Positions 51,804 through 58,981 of a DNA stretch of 64,000 nucleotides are shown piece by piece. A program made the translations under genes and the position numbers. Numbering within the stretch: the stretch's first letter is position 1; the number at the start of each line of letters is the position of its first letter. Under the pieces are notes generated by a model that was not told where the DNA came from, searched no databases, and saw only the letters and a program-made list of their open reading frames with translations. Source of the stretch: Pseudomonadota bacterium (GTDB taxonomy: Bacteria > Desulfobacterota > Syntrophorhabdia > Syntrophorhabdales > Syntrophorhabdaceae); contig JAPLKB010000020.1 in assembly GCA_026388275.1 (NCBI GenBank), forward strand, positions 62,001 through 126,000, written 5' to 3'.

Positions 51804-51837
51804 AAAGAAGGCCCGGTTATCCGGGCCTTCTTTTTTT
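51804..51837 (+). terminator. rho-independent terminator
   Basis: AAAGAAGGCCCGG-TTAT-CCGGGCCTTCTTT followed by T. It ends the cold-shock transcript. Confidence 0.95.
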
Positions 51838-51948
51838 AAAAACTTTATCATTAATATCAATTCAATAAAAACTCTCCATAATACAAAATATTTCAAATAA
51901 TTCCGGCAAAAACCGGTTATTTTTCTATCTTTTCAATCCAAATCATTC

Positions 51949-52057
51949 CCTGCAGCTTGCTGCAGGATTACTACTTTCCCTCGCCCCTTGAGGGAGAGGG
52001 CAGGGTGAGGGGAATAATCATGTTCCCCATTCCTCTGATACCTCGCAGCTTGCTGCG
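51949..52057. repeat. REP-like hairpin cluster
   Basis: Two tiny hairpins with the same heart, CCTGCAGC-TT-GCTGCAGG (51949-51966) and CGCAGC-TT-GCTGCG (52044-52057), flank a stretch that begins CCCTCGCCCCTTGAGGGAGA, of the sort widely scattered between genes in bacterial genomes. The rest of the gap from 51838 to 52216 shows no gene. Confidence 0.5.
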
Positions 52058-52216
52058 TGGAGGTTCATTTCCATATTTCATTTGTTCCTGATAAATCCAG
52101 AAAAAAACAGTCTATATGACAGGCCGATATTCATTTTTTTTGACACTTTCAACCTGGAAGTGGTAGACAAAAGGAAGTGATGCAATTTAAGAAAATAAAT
52201 CAGAAGGGGTATTGCG

Positions 52217-52657
52217 ATGCCACGGATAAAATTGAATGAACTAAATGATTATGCATTTAATTATACAGTAACACTTGGGCCACGTGACATTAACTATGGA
52301 GGGCACCTGGGCAATGATGCCCTTGTTTCTCTTGTTGGTATGGCGCGGGTTAATATGCTTCACTCGCTAAGTCTTAGCGAGGGAGATCTTGGCGACGGGA
52401 AGACAGGCGTAATAATGTCGGACCTGGCAGTAAACTACAAATCCGAAGCATTCATGTTTGATGAACTCATGATCGATACACATGTCGGGGAAATAAGCCG
52501 AAGCAGCTTTCGGTTGTTTCATCGTCTAAAAAAGGGGCAGATTGTTGTTGCCCTGGTGGAAACAGGCATTACTACATTCAACTATGCTTCAAGAAGGGTT
52601 GCCCCGGTACCGGAAGCGTTCCTGAAAGCCCTGGCAGAACAGGGAATTCAAAAATAA
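52217..52657 (+). CDS. thioesterase-family (hot-dog fold) protein
   Basis: A 146-aa 4HBT-type acyl-CoA thioesterase. Visible: FNYTVTLGPRDINYGGHLGN (with the D...GGHLGN catalytic strip), LVGMARVNMLHSL, SDLAVNYKSEAFMFDELMID, and FNYASRRVAPVPEAF. The DINYGGHLGN segment is the usual acyl-CoA-thioesterase signature. The substrate is unknown. AGAAGGGG precedes the ATG at 52217. It stands ahead of the phosphatase, 88 bases away. Confidence 0.85.
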   Translation: MPRIKLNELNDYAFNYTVTLGPRDINYGGHLGNDALVSLVGMARVNMLHSLSLSEGDLGDGKTGVIMSDLAVNYKSEAFMFDELMIDTHVGEISRSSFRLFHRLKKGQIVVALVETGITTFNYASRRVAPVPEAFLKALAEQGIQK

Positions 52658-52708
52658 ATATATCTTGTGCCGACATGGGAGCAGGCGGAAGGTAAAGGAT
52701 GTTTATCA

Positions 52709-52738
52709 TTGAAAACCTTCTATTATATTGTGTACAAT
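52709..52738 (+). promoter_or_regulatory. promoter of the inositol phosphatase gene, leaderless type
   Basis: TTGAAA (52709-52714), an 18-bp spacer, TACAAT (52733-52738), then seven bases to the ATG at 52746. The predicted transcript starts at or one base before the start codon; there is no Shine-Dalgarno. Confidence 0.55.
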
Positions 52739-52745
52739 AGAGCGT

Positions 52746-53519
52746 ATGGATGAAGTACTCAACTTTGCAATGCATTGTGCTTTTGAATCCGGAAAAATTC
52801 AGCGAAAATATTTTGAAAAAAGTATAAATGTTCGCCACAAAGGGGAGATAGATCTTGTCACTGATGTGGACATGGCCTGCCAGGGAAGAATTATCGAGCT
52901 CATAAAAGCGGCATTCCCCGATGATGATATTATAAGCGAAGAAAAAAAGAACAATTTCAACGGGAAGAAGAACAGATGGATTATAGATCCTCTTGACGGC
53001 ACAACAAATTATGCCCACGGGTATCCATTTTTTTGTACTTCAATTGCCTACGAAGAGGATGGACAAATTACGCTCGGGGTAGTTTATAATCCCATATTTA
53101 ACGAGTTGTTTTTCAGCAGAAAAGGAACAGGGGCATATCTGAATGGCGAAACAATACAGGTGTCATCTGTCCATGATTTGAAGCAGGCCTTATTAAGTAC
53201 AGGTTTCCCGTACAATATAGCCACAACTGAAAGGAACAATATTGATCATTTCATAAATTTTCTTTTCAAAGCTCAAGCAATCAGAAGGGATGGATCAGCC
53301 GCACTCAATCTCTGTTATGTGGCCTGCGGGAGATTTGATGCTTTTTGGGAACTGACCCTTAATTCCTGGGATATGGCTGCAGGCTCTCTGTTAATAAACG
53401 AGGCAGGCGGTACAGTGACGAACCTTGAGGGTAATGAATTCAGTGTTTATAAAGAAACGGTAGTTGCATCTAATGGTTTCCTCCATGAGGGCATGGTGAT
53501 GGTTCTGAATGGGAAATGA
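52746..53519 (+). CDS. inositol-1-monophosphatase family phosphatase
   Basis: A 257-aa Mg-dependent, lithium-sensitive-type sugar phosphatase. Metal-binding motifs: DIISEEKK for the first Glu, DPLDGTTNYAHGYPFF, and WDMAAGSLLINEAGG near the end. The family covers SuhB-like inositol phosphatases and related enzymes; specificity is unclear. The start is set at the ATG 52746 by the promoter geometry and the N-terminal MDEVLNFAMHCAFESG; TTG 52728 is in frame but overlaps the -10 box. Confidence 0.9.
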   Translation: MDEVLNFAMHCAFESGKIQRKYFEKSINVRHKGEIDLVTDVDMACQGRIIELIKAAFPDDDIISEEKKNNFNGKKNRWIIDPLDGTTNYAHGYPFFCTSIAYEEDGQITLGVVYNPIFNELFFSRKGTGAYLNGETIQVSSVHDLKQALLSTGFPYNIATTERNNIDHFINFLFKAQAIRRDGSAALNLCYVACGRFDAFWELTLNSWDMAAGSLLINEAGGTVTNLEGNEFSVYKETVVASNGFLHEGMVMVLNGK

Positions 53520-53609
53520 TTTTGGGTGTTGCGCGGTTATGTATTGCCGGTCATCAAAACGTACTTGAAAATTTAATATAATGTAATATCAGTACAAAAA
53601 GGTGGGTAC

Positions 53610-54059
53610 ATGAAAGAATATACCGTTGAAGACCTTAAACACATTGTAAGACCGGAACTCGGCAATGAAGTCCCGTTGACTCTTTTCAGAATTTTGCGAA
53701 TTATCGGTATGCGGAGTATTCTGGGTGAAAGCTCGGGGGGAACACTCTATATGATGGGAAAGCATGTAGGGAAACTGATCGGCGCCGGTGATCTTGCCGA
53801 ATTTAAAGACAGAATAAAGGAATTAAAAATAGGCATACCGGAAGTAGAGGCTGTTGACGAAGATCATATAGTTGTGAAGCTTTACGAGTGTATTACCTGC
53901 GCCGGTTTTGATAATACCGGCGAGATGTTCTGCGATATGGAGAGCGGCATCATTGCGGGACTGATGGAAAAAATATACGGCAAAAAGGCCAAATCAACCC
54001 AGACAAAAAGCTGGTCAACGGGATATAAATACTGTGAATTTGAGGTATTTATATATTAG
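53610..54059 (+). CDS. V4R-domain (4-vinyl-reductase-type) small-molecule-binding protein
   Basis: A 149-aa cytoplasmic protein with the V4R fold: PLTLFRILRIIGMRSILGES, AGDLAEFKDRIKELKIG, then YECITCAGFDNTGEMFCDME, SGIIAGLMEKIYG, and the signature end TKSWSTGYKYCEFEVFIY. V4R domains bind small hydrocarbons or phenolics and often sit at the front of regulators. The Cys in the ITC and FCDME segments may coordinate a metal. GGTGG precedes the ATG. The histidine kinase gene follows within 40 bases, so this is probably its sensor partner. Confidence 0.85.
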   Translation: MKEYTVEDLKHIVRPELGNEVPLTLFRILRIIGMRSILGESSGGTLYMMGKHVGKLIGAGDLAEFKDRIKELKIGIPEVEAVDEDHIVVKLYECITCAGFDNTGEMFCDMESGIIAGLMEKIYGKKAKSTQTKSWSTGYKYCEFEVFIY

Positions 54060-54095
54060 GGCTTCCCGGATTATTTTTTGACAGGTCAAAAAAAT

Positions 54096-54989
54096 ATGGC
54101 AAATGAACTGGAACAACTTAAGAGAAGATTAATGGGGCTTGAGATAGAAATAGAAGAGTCGAAAAGCCTGTCGCAGACAAGAAGCATGCTTCTTGAGGCA
54201 AATATTACAGAGTTGAATGATGTTTATAAGGCTTTGAATGAAAAACTGAAGGAAATCAGGAACAGAGATGAAAGGATCAAGGCTTTCGAGGATGAGTTCA
54301 GAAGAGCGAACAAACTTTCTACACTGGGAGAACTTGCCGGTTCTATTGCTCATGAAATAAAAAACCCGCTCATTTCAATACAGGGGTTTGCAAAGAGGAT
54401 AGAGAAGGCGGAAGATGGGGACAAGATAAAGGAATATGCCGGTTTGATTGATAAAGAATCCGGAAGGCTATCGAATGTGCTGGCGAAGTTGCTGGAATTT
54501 TCAAGAATGGATGAGCCCAAAGTTGAGCCGGCCGATATAAATGGAATTGTAGATGATACAGTGCTGTTTTTAGAGCATCATTTGACAAGGTTTAAAAACG
54601 TTGCACTTTTTGTTGAAAAAGATGAGACCCTGCCGCAGATTGAAATGGACAGGATACATATTCAGCAGTCTCTTGTGAATATCGTAATGAATGCAGCCCA
54701 GGCGATGCCGGATGGCGGGGATATACGCATAAAAACAGGGAGTGCCGGCAATTATATTTATATTTCTGTTGCTGACCAGGGGACAGGTATCAGCCCGGAA
54801 CATCTGGATAAGATTTTTGAGCCTTTTTTTACCACGAAGAAAAAAGGAGAGGGCACAGGGCTCGGACTTTCCCTTTGCAAGAGGCTTGTTGAGGCAAACA
54901 ATGGCAAGATTGAAGTTGAAAGTACAGCAGGGCAGGGCAGCATTTTTAAAATTATGCTGCCAATAATTCCATTTCTAAATCAAGGATGA
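54096..54989 (+). CDS. sensor histidine kinase, coiled-coil input
   Basis: A 297-aa cytoplasmic kinase. Residues 1-65 form a coiled coil (ELEQLKRRLMGLEIEIEESK...). Phospho-acceptor His86 lies in GELAGSIAHEIKNPLISIQG. Then N box (QSLVNIVMNAAQAMPDGGDI), G1 (VADQGTGISPEHL), F box and G2 (GTGLGLSLCKRLVEANNGKI). It has no membrane segment, so its signal is intracellular, perhaps from the V4R protein upstream. The last seven codons and the TGA come from a repeat element beginning at 54966. I use ATG 54096; TTG 54078 is possible. No response regulator adjoins. Confidence 0.9.
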   Translation: MANELEQLKRRLMGLEIEIEESKSLSQTRSMLLEANITELNDVYKALNEKLKEIRNRDERIKAFEDEFRRANKLSTLGELAGSIAHEIKNPLISIQGFAKRIEKAEDGDKIKEYAGLIDKESGRLSNVLAKLLEFSRMDEPKVEPADINGIVDDTVLFLEHHLTRFKNVALFVEKDETLPQIEMDRIHIQQSLVNIVMNAAQAMPDGGDIRIKTGSAGNYIYISVADQGTGISPEHLDKIFEPFFTTKKKGEGTGLGLSLCKRLVEANNGKIEVESTAGQGSIFKIMLPIIPFLNQG

Positions 54990-55139
54990 AATGACTTACC
55001 CCGCTTCAGCTTGCGGGGCAATCAAGGCGGCAAGGGAACACCCGCAAGCGGGTACCCGGACGTAGGCGTACAGCAATGGTACGTCGGAGGAGACGATGAC
55101 GAAGCCAACGATGATAGCGCCTTGATTTAGAAATGGAAT
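54966..55139. repeat. short inverted-repeat element, family A copy 2
   Basis: A 174-bp relative of 23426-23582. Ends ATTCCATTTCTAAATCAAGG and CCTTGATTTAGAAATGGAAT pair over all 20 bases. Compared with copy 1, both arms have changed in step (AATT to ATTT with its partner), keeping the stem. Inside are the same CCCCGC/GCGGGG hairpin and GACGTA/TACGTC blocks, plus an extra short insert (CCCGCAAGCGGGT). Its left end lies within the kinase gene. Confidence 0.8.
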
Positions 55140-55187
55140 AAGTCATTTATAGTTCCTTCCATGACATCGTCAAGGGGGATTAAAGAC

Positions 55188-55220
55188 AGTGAACAGTGAA
55201 TAGTGAATAGTGAATAGTGG
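55188..55220 (+). repeat. GTGAATA-type simple repeat
   Basis: AGTGAACAGTGAATAGTGAA and further copies of the 8-base unit AGTGAATA. The same unit flanks the four-helix-bundle gene at 55853-55884 and, inverted, at 56248-56279. Confidence 0.7.
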
Positions 55221-55325
55221 CTAAGGCAGTAGATAGGTTATGACTGTTCACTGAAACGGTATTGTCAAAAGTTATCATCATATTGTTTTGTTTCTTGAGT
55301 ATTTATTAGCTCTTTTCTCCTGGTC

Positions 55326-55463
55326 GGTCAGCGGCATGATTGGGATATTCATCTTCGGCGCTCTGCTTCGACTTGCGGTCCTCCATCGTACATTCAGTAC
55401 GATTACGGCCTGCAAGGCTCACAGCCCATCCGAATCTGAAACATCCCTGCCATGCCGCTGACC
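55326..55463. repeat. 138-bp inverted-repeat element
   Basis: The ends GGTCAGCGGCATG (55326-55338) and CATGCCGCTGACC (55451-55463) are perfect 13-bp complements. Inside is TCGTAC-ATTCA-GTACGA, a perfect 6-bp hairpin, and GGGATATTCATCTTCGG against CCGAATCTGAAACATCCC, so the whole folds as one long hairpin. No coding frame. A third element family in this window. Confidence 0.6.
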
Positions 55464-55469
55464 ACCCAA

Positions 55470-55531
55470 GCCTGATTCACATACACGTTTATGTGAATCA
55501 GGCGGAAATGAAGAAGGATTTCTTCATTTCC
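55470..55531. repeat. two perfect hairpins in a row
   Basis: GCCTGATTCACATA-CACGTT-TATGTGAATCAGGC (14-bp stem, 55470-55503) is followed at once by GGAAATGAAGAA-GGAT-TTCTTCATTTCC (12-bp stem, 55504-55531). Both are perfect. There is no T run, so they are not terminators for a known gene. The surrounding stretch from 55140 to 55889 otherwise contains no gene. Confidence 0.6.
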
Positions 55532-55852
55532 CATACTTCCTGTTACCTCTATGACTTGTAAGGGCATATCTTTACTCAACCTTCTTATCAATTTTTCATT
55601 CAGATTTTGACAATATCTATTATAATATCCAAGCCTTGAGGAAAACTACAAAAGCATTTGTCTTTCACAGAGATCACAGAGTTCACGTAGAAAGGCCGGA
55701 TAAAAGTTTGTAAATATTTTGTATTTTTATTCAAAATATTCTTGAAAATATTATTTGAAATAGTGTATCAATTACAATACATGTTTGTAAATTAAAGCGC
55801 ATCTTTGTAAACACATCATAGGTCGGGGCATCTTAAGCTAAATCATAAAAAG

Positions 55853-55884
55853 CAGTGAATAGTGAATAGTATTTAGTGAATAGT
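55853..55884 (+). repeat. left GTGAATA repeat of the four-helix-bundle unit
   Basis: AGTGAATAGTGAATAG ... AGTGAATAGT, ending six bases before the GTG start of the frameshifted gene. Confidence 0.65.
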
Positions 55885-55889
55885 AAAAA

Positions 55890-56248
55890 GTGGAAGATAA
55901 GATTAAAAATTTCAAGGATTTGAAGATATGGCAAAATAGTATGGAATTAGCAAAGGTTATTTATCAAGAAACAGATTCTTTCCCTGCAAAAGAGACTTAC
56001 GGAATAATAAGTCAGATGCGGAGATCTGCTGTGTCAGTACCTTCAAACATAGCCGAAGGTTTCATGAGAAGGTATAACAAGGAGTATAAGCATTTTTGTA
56101 TATAGCACTCGGGTCATTAGCAGAACTGGAGACTCAGGTGCTACTTTCTGAGGAATTGGATTTTTTGAAGAAAGATAAAAACAAGTATATTCAAGCTGAT
56201 ATAAACGAAATAAATAAAATGATTACCGGATTAATAAAATGTCTTTAA
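55890..56248 (+). pseudogene. four-helix-bundle (S23/IVP-type) protein, frameshifted
   Basis: From the GTG at 55890 the frame reads NFKDLKIWQNSMELAKVIYQ, then SQMRRSAVSVPSNIAEGF, MRRYNKEYKHF and goes out of phase. One added T in the T5 run near 56093 restores the family sequence LYIALGSLAELETQVLLSEE then LDFLKKDKNKYIQADINEIN and on to MITGLIKCL, stop at 56246-56248. The protein would be about 119 aa, the normal size of the 23S-rRNA-intervening-sequence-type four-helix bundle. A single homopolymer slip means recent mutation or sequencing error. Function of the family is unknown; these genes are often parts of mobile units. Confidence 0.85.
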
Positions 56249-56279
56249 CTGTTCACTGTTCACTAACGACTATTCACTA
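56248..56279 (-). repeat. right GTGAATA repeat of the four-helix-bundle unit, inverted
   Basis: ACTGTTCACTGTTCACTAAC, then CTATTCACT: the inverted form of the AGTGAATA/AGTGAACA units on the left. Its first base is the last base of the stop codon. Confidence 0.65.
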
Positions 56280-56299
56280 AAATAATAAGGGGGGTAATT

Positions 56300-57244
56300 A
56301 TGGCAACAAAGAAAACAGTGGAAAGCCCGGAATTTCTGTACTTGCCTCTTGGAAGCATTATAGTGGAAGAACAGATTCGTTCAGCCGTAGACACAACAAG
56401 CGAGTCATTTAAAGCCCTTATGTTATCAATTAAAGACAAGGGTGTATTAGAGCCTGTACTTGTAACTCAAAAAGGCGACAAGTATCTGCTCCTCTGTGGA
56501 GAACGCCGTTATTTAGCCGCCCAAAAACTCGGTATGGAAACAATCCCGGCAAGAATTGTTAATACAGTCATGCAAAGGGATGAAATACTGGCCATCCAAT
56601 TGACAGAAAATCTCCAGAGAGAAGACTTAAATCCCATAGATCAGGCAAAGGGAATATTATCTTTCATTCAGGCAAAACATCCTGACAAAAATTATAATCT
56701 GGATGGGGTGATGAGCGAGTTAGTGAAGTATAACCGGAAGCCCGAAACCCTCTCAAACGCGGTGGTGTCCACAGTGGACACCATAATATAAATCTCCGGA
56801 AAGTCAATAAAGACGCTGTTCAACGTAATATCACTCTTAAAACTGGTTCCTAAAATACAAGACGTAATTTCCAGTGGAAAACTTCCTGTTTCCCAGGGAT
56901 ATCTCTTTGCCGCTAACCTTGGAAGTCCTGACTTTTTTACCATATTTGATGAAATAATGGAGATATCTGTAACCAATGTTAAATTAGAGAAAATGCTTAC
57001 CGCATACAAAAGAAGAAAACCAGAATCAACATACCAGAAACCCATACCAATGAAAATAAAGGTTGCAAGCATAGAGGCCGCAAAGGCATATTTTGAGAAA
57101 AAGACCGGGATGTACACAAAAAATGATCTTCAAACACTTGCTGAAGGACTTAAGGCTTTCCTTGCTTCGATAGAACAACAGATTGAGACTGCCTCTGAGA
57201 TTGTGCCAATAAAACCGGTGAAAAAACCTGTTCCACAAGTGTGA
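56300..57244 (+). pseudogene. ParB-like partition/regulatory protein, interrupted by TAA
   Basis: From the ATG at 56300 (AAGGGGGGT upstream) the frame reads a ParB N-terminal domain: FLYLPLGSIIVEEQIRSAVD, SIKDKGVLEPVLVTQKG, LLCGERRYLAAQKLGMETIP, AIQLTENLQREDLNPIDQAK, then a TAA at 56789-56791 after VVSTVDTII. The same frame continues to 57244 (ISGKSIKTLFNVISLLKLVP, GKLPVSQGYLFAANLG, a coiled C-terminus). Without that stop it would be a 314-aa protein with the helix-turn-helix half after the stop. AAA to TAA is the simplest explanation. Solitary ParB-like proteins of this sort come from plasmids and mobile elements. Confidence 0.8.
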
Positions 57245-57575
57245 GGATTAATGCAAGCTGCTTTGCTGTTCCATGAAAGGCAAGGATTATCAATAGAAAT
57301 GTGTCTCTTCCGGCATTGCCGGTATGGTTTTTTATAACACGTACAAAGTGAGTATATGGCCTTTTCTGTGAATCTGAGAATTATTTATTGAAGTCGAGAT
57401 TTGAGGTTGGTGTGTTCATGCAGCAGCTTTCATCCCGTTATACACGCGAATGATCAGTATGAAAGCTAAAGTTATCAATTATTAAAGCCACTTACAACTG
57501 TTTAGGTTTTACAGTCAACACAAGCCTACTATTGCCACTTGAAATCAATGCTTTTTTGGTTAAACTCCTCACAAC
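57245..57575. other. intergenic region with a weak terminator-like hairpin
   Basis: CCGGCATTGCCGG near 57318 followed by TATGGTTTTTTAT may end the ParB-like transcript. No other gene or repeat is recognised before the S-component gene begins on the opposite strand. Confidence 0.4.
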
Positions 57576-58196
57576 CTATATTCCGCTGTGGCGGTAGGCC
57601 TTGATGATAGGCTTGCTCAAAGCAAAACCGATAAGCGCACCTAGGCCTGAGCCTGCAATCCCCTGTAATGTCTGCATCGAAACATACCAGGGCGCATAAT
57701 GGATATGCCAGATATACGGCGCAGAGACAAGGTAGAAGTAAAGATACATCGCAAGTCCTCTCAAACAGCCTGCAAAAAGTGCATTCAGTTTGCTCTCCAG
57801 GTAACCCCCTGTCATGATAAAGTATATTTCCATCACCAATCCGGCAAGTAAGGCATAGGGCCACCAGAGAGGATTAATACCCCGTGATATGAGTTGAGAT
57901 AATAAGCTGTGCCCGAAAATAATCAATGTGGCTGTGCCCATTTTCGGGACAATCCGTATTCCGATAAAGAGGACCGCCGTGAAAGGTATAGAATAAGCAA
58001 AGGCATGGATAAAAGGCACCCTGCTTAACCCAAATTTAAACGGAAGCCCCGCCACATAGAGAAGGCTGCAAAACAGTGCAATTGTTATTAAGTCGTGTGT
58101 ATTGAAGGCATGGATTAGTCTGTGCTTAAAACCTATGCAAAAAACCATAAAAGCAAAAATAGAGATAAGAATAACTGAAATTAAAAAGATATCCAT
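57576..58196 (-). CDS. ECF transporter S component (substrate-binding), specificity unknown
   Basis: A 206-aa integral membrane protein with about six helices (residues 2-22, 36-55, 65-85, 89-110, 113-131, 170-192). It lies directly after ecfT and overlaps its end by 16 bases, the place where group-I ECF systems encode their S component. I do not recognise a substrate-specific signature: it lacks the MHIMEG opening of CbiM/NikM. The NikR-linked operon suggests a metal or metal-chelate substrate; that is inference. Confidence 0.75.
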   Translation of the reverse strand: MDIFLISVILISIFAFMVFCIGFKHRLIHAFNTHDLITIALFCSLLYVAGLPFKFGLSRVPFIHAFAYSIPFTAVLFIGIRIVPKMGTATLIIFGHSLLSQLISRGINPLWWPYALLAGLVMEIYFIMTGGYLESKLNALFAGCLRGLAMYLYFYLVSAPYIWHIHYAPWYVSMQTLQGIAGSGLGALIGFALSKPIIKAYRHSGI

Positions 58197-58981
58197 AAAT
58201 TAAACCGGTATTTAATTGCTATCGCCAGTATTACGACAGCCACCAGCAATAGTGCGCCATCGAGATGTGCAAACTTAAGTTCTCTGACCTCTGTCCTTTT
58301 GCCCGTATATCCCCGTACCTCTGCAGCAAGAGCGATCCTCCTTGCCTGCCGCAAACTGTCTATTATCAAGGGCATGACAAGATAACGAAACCCTTTGAAA
58401 TTTCCCCTCATCCCTTTTAATCTCAATCCCCGCAATTTCTGGGCGATCATTATTCTTTTTGCTTCTTCTGTCAGGACCGGGAGAAACCGGATACTTACCG
58501 TAAGCATAAAACCGATCTTTTCGGGTACCCCGAGTTTCTTTAAACCCAGTACAAGGTCTGACGGATATGTGCTCATAACAACAACCATGCTCATGAGAGT
58601 CGCCGAGAAAAGTCTCATGGACTGTATCATCCCGTATGCCAAACCTTCTTTGTAAATGGCTATACCCCCGGTAAACCTGCCTATGGGGCCAGAATCTTTA
58701 TTCAGCAATATCAGCAAAGGAGTTCTCGGCTCGAAGTAATAGAAAAAACCCTGAGAAATCATAGTTGCAAGGAAAGCTATTACAATGATCTTGAGGGCAG
58801 CTTTTATATAGGATAAAGGTGGTCCCATACCGAGGAAAAAGGCAAAAACCACAAGAAAGAGCAGAAAAAGGCTCAGGGGTGAATTGAGTATGACAATCAT
58901 GCATGCACACCCTATACTCAGAAGTATTTTTGTCCGGGGGTCAAGGTAATGGAAAACCGTTTTTTTATCGAGATATTTCAC
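58181..58981 (-). CDS. ecfT: ECF transporter transmembrane (T) component
   Basis: A 266-aa membrane protein coupling S component to the ATPases. Typical EcfT wording: LDPRTKILLSIGCACMIVIL near the start, ALKIIVIAFLATMISQGFFY, then the coupling-helix region RFLPVLTEEAKRIMIAQKLR, GLRLKGMRGNF, and the MPLIIDSLRQARRIALAAEV (ARG-containing) motif. I use GTG 58981, which overlaps ecfA by 17 bases; a TTG at 59005 is possible. The gene is between the ATPase and the S component. Confidence 0.85.
   Translation of the reverse strand: MKYLDKKTVFHYLDPRTKILLSIGCACMIVILNSPLSLFLLFLVVFAFFLGMGPPLSYIKAALKIIVIAFLATMISQGFFYYFEPRTPLLILLNKDSGPIGRFTGGIAIYKEGLAYGMIQSMRLFSATLMSMVVVMSTYPSDLVLGLKKLGVPEKIGFMLTVSIRFLPVLTEEAKRIMIAQKLRGLRLKGMRGNFKGFRYLVMPLIIDSLRQARRIALAAEVRGYTGKRTEVRELKFAHLDGALLLVAVVILAIAIKYRFNLWISF

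Noticed and set aside
55188-55220. Tandem GTGAATA units as a CRISPR array
   Set aside because: The units are 8 bases with no spacers; there is no cas gene in the window.
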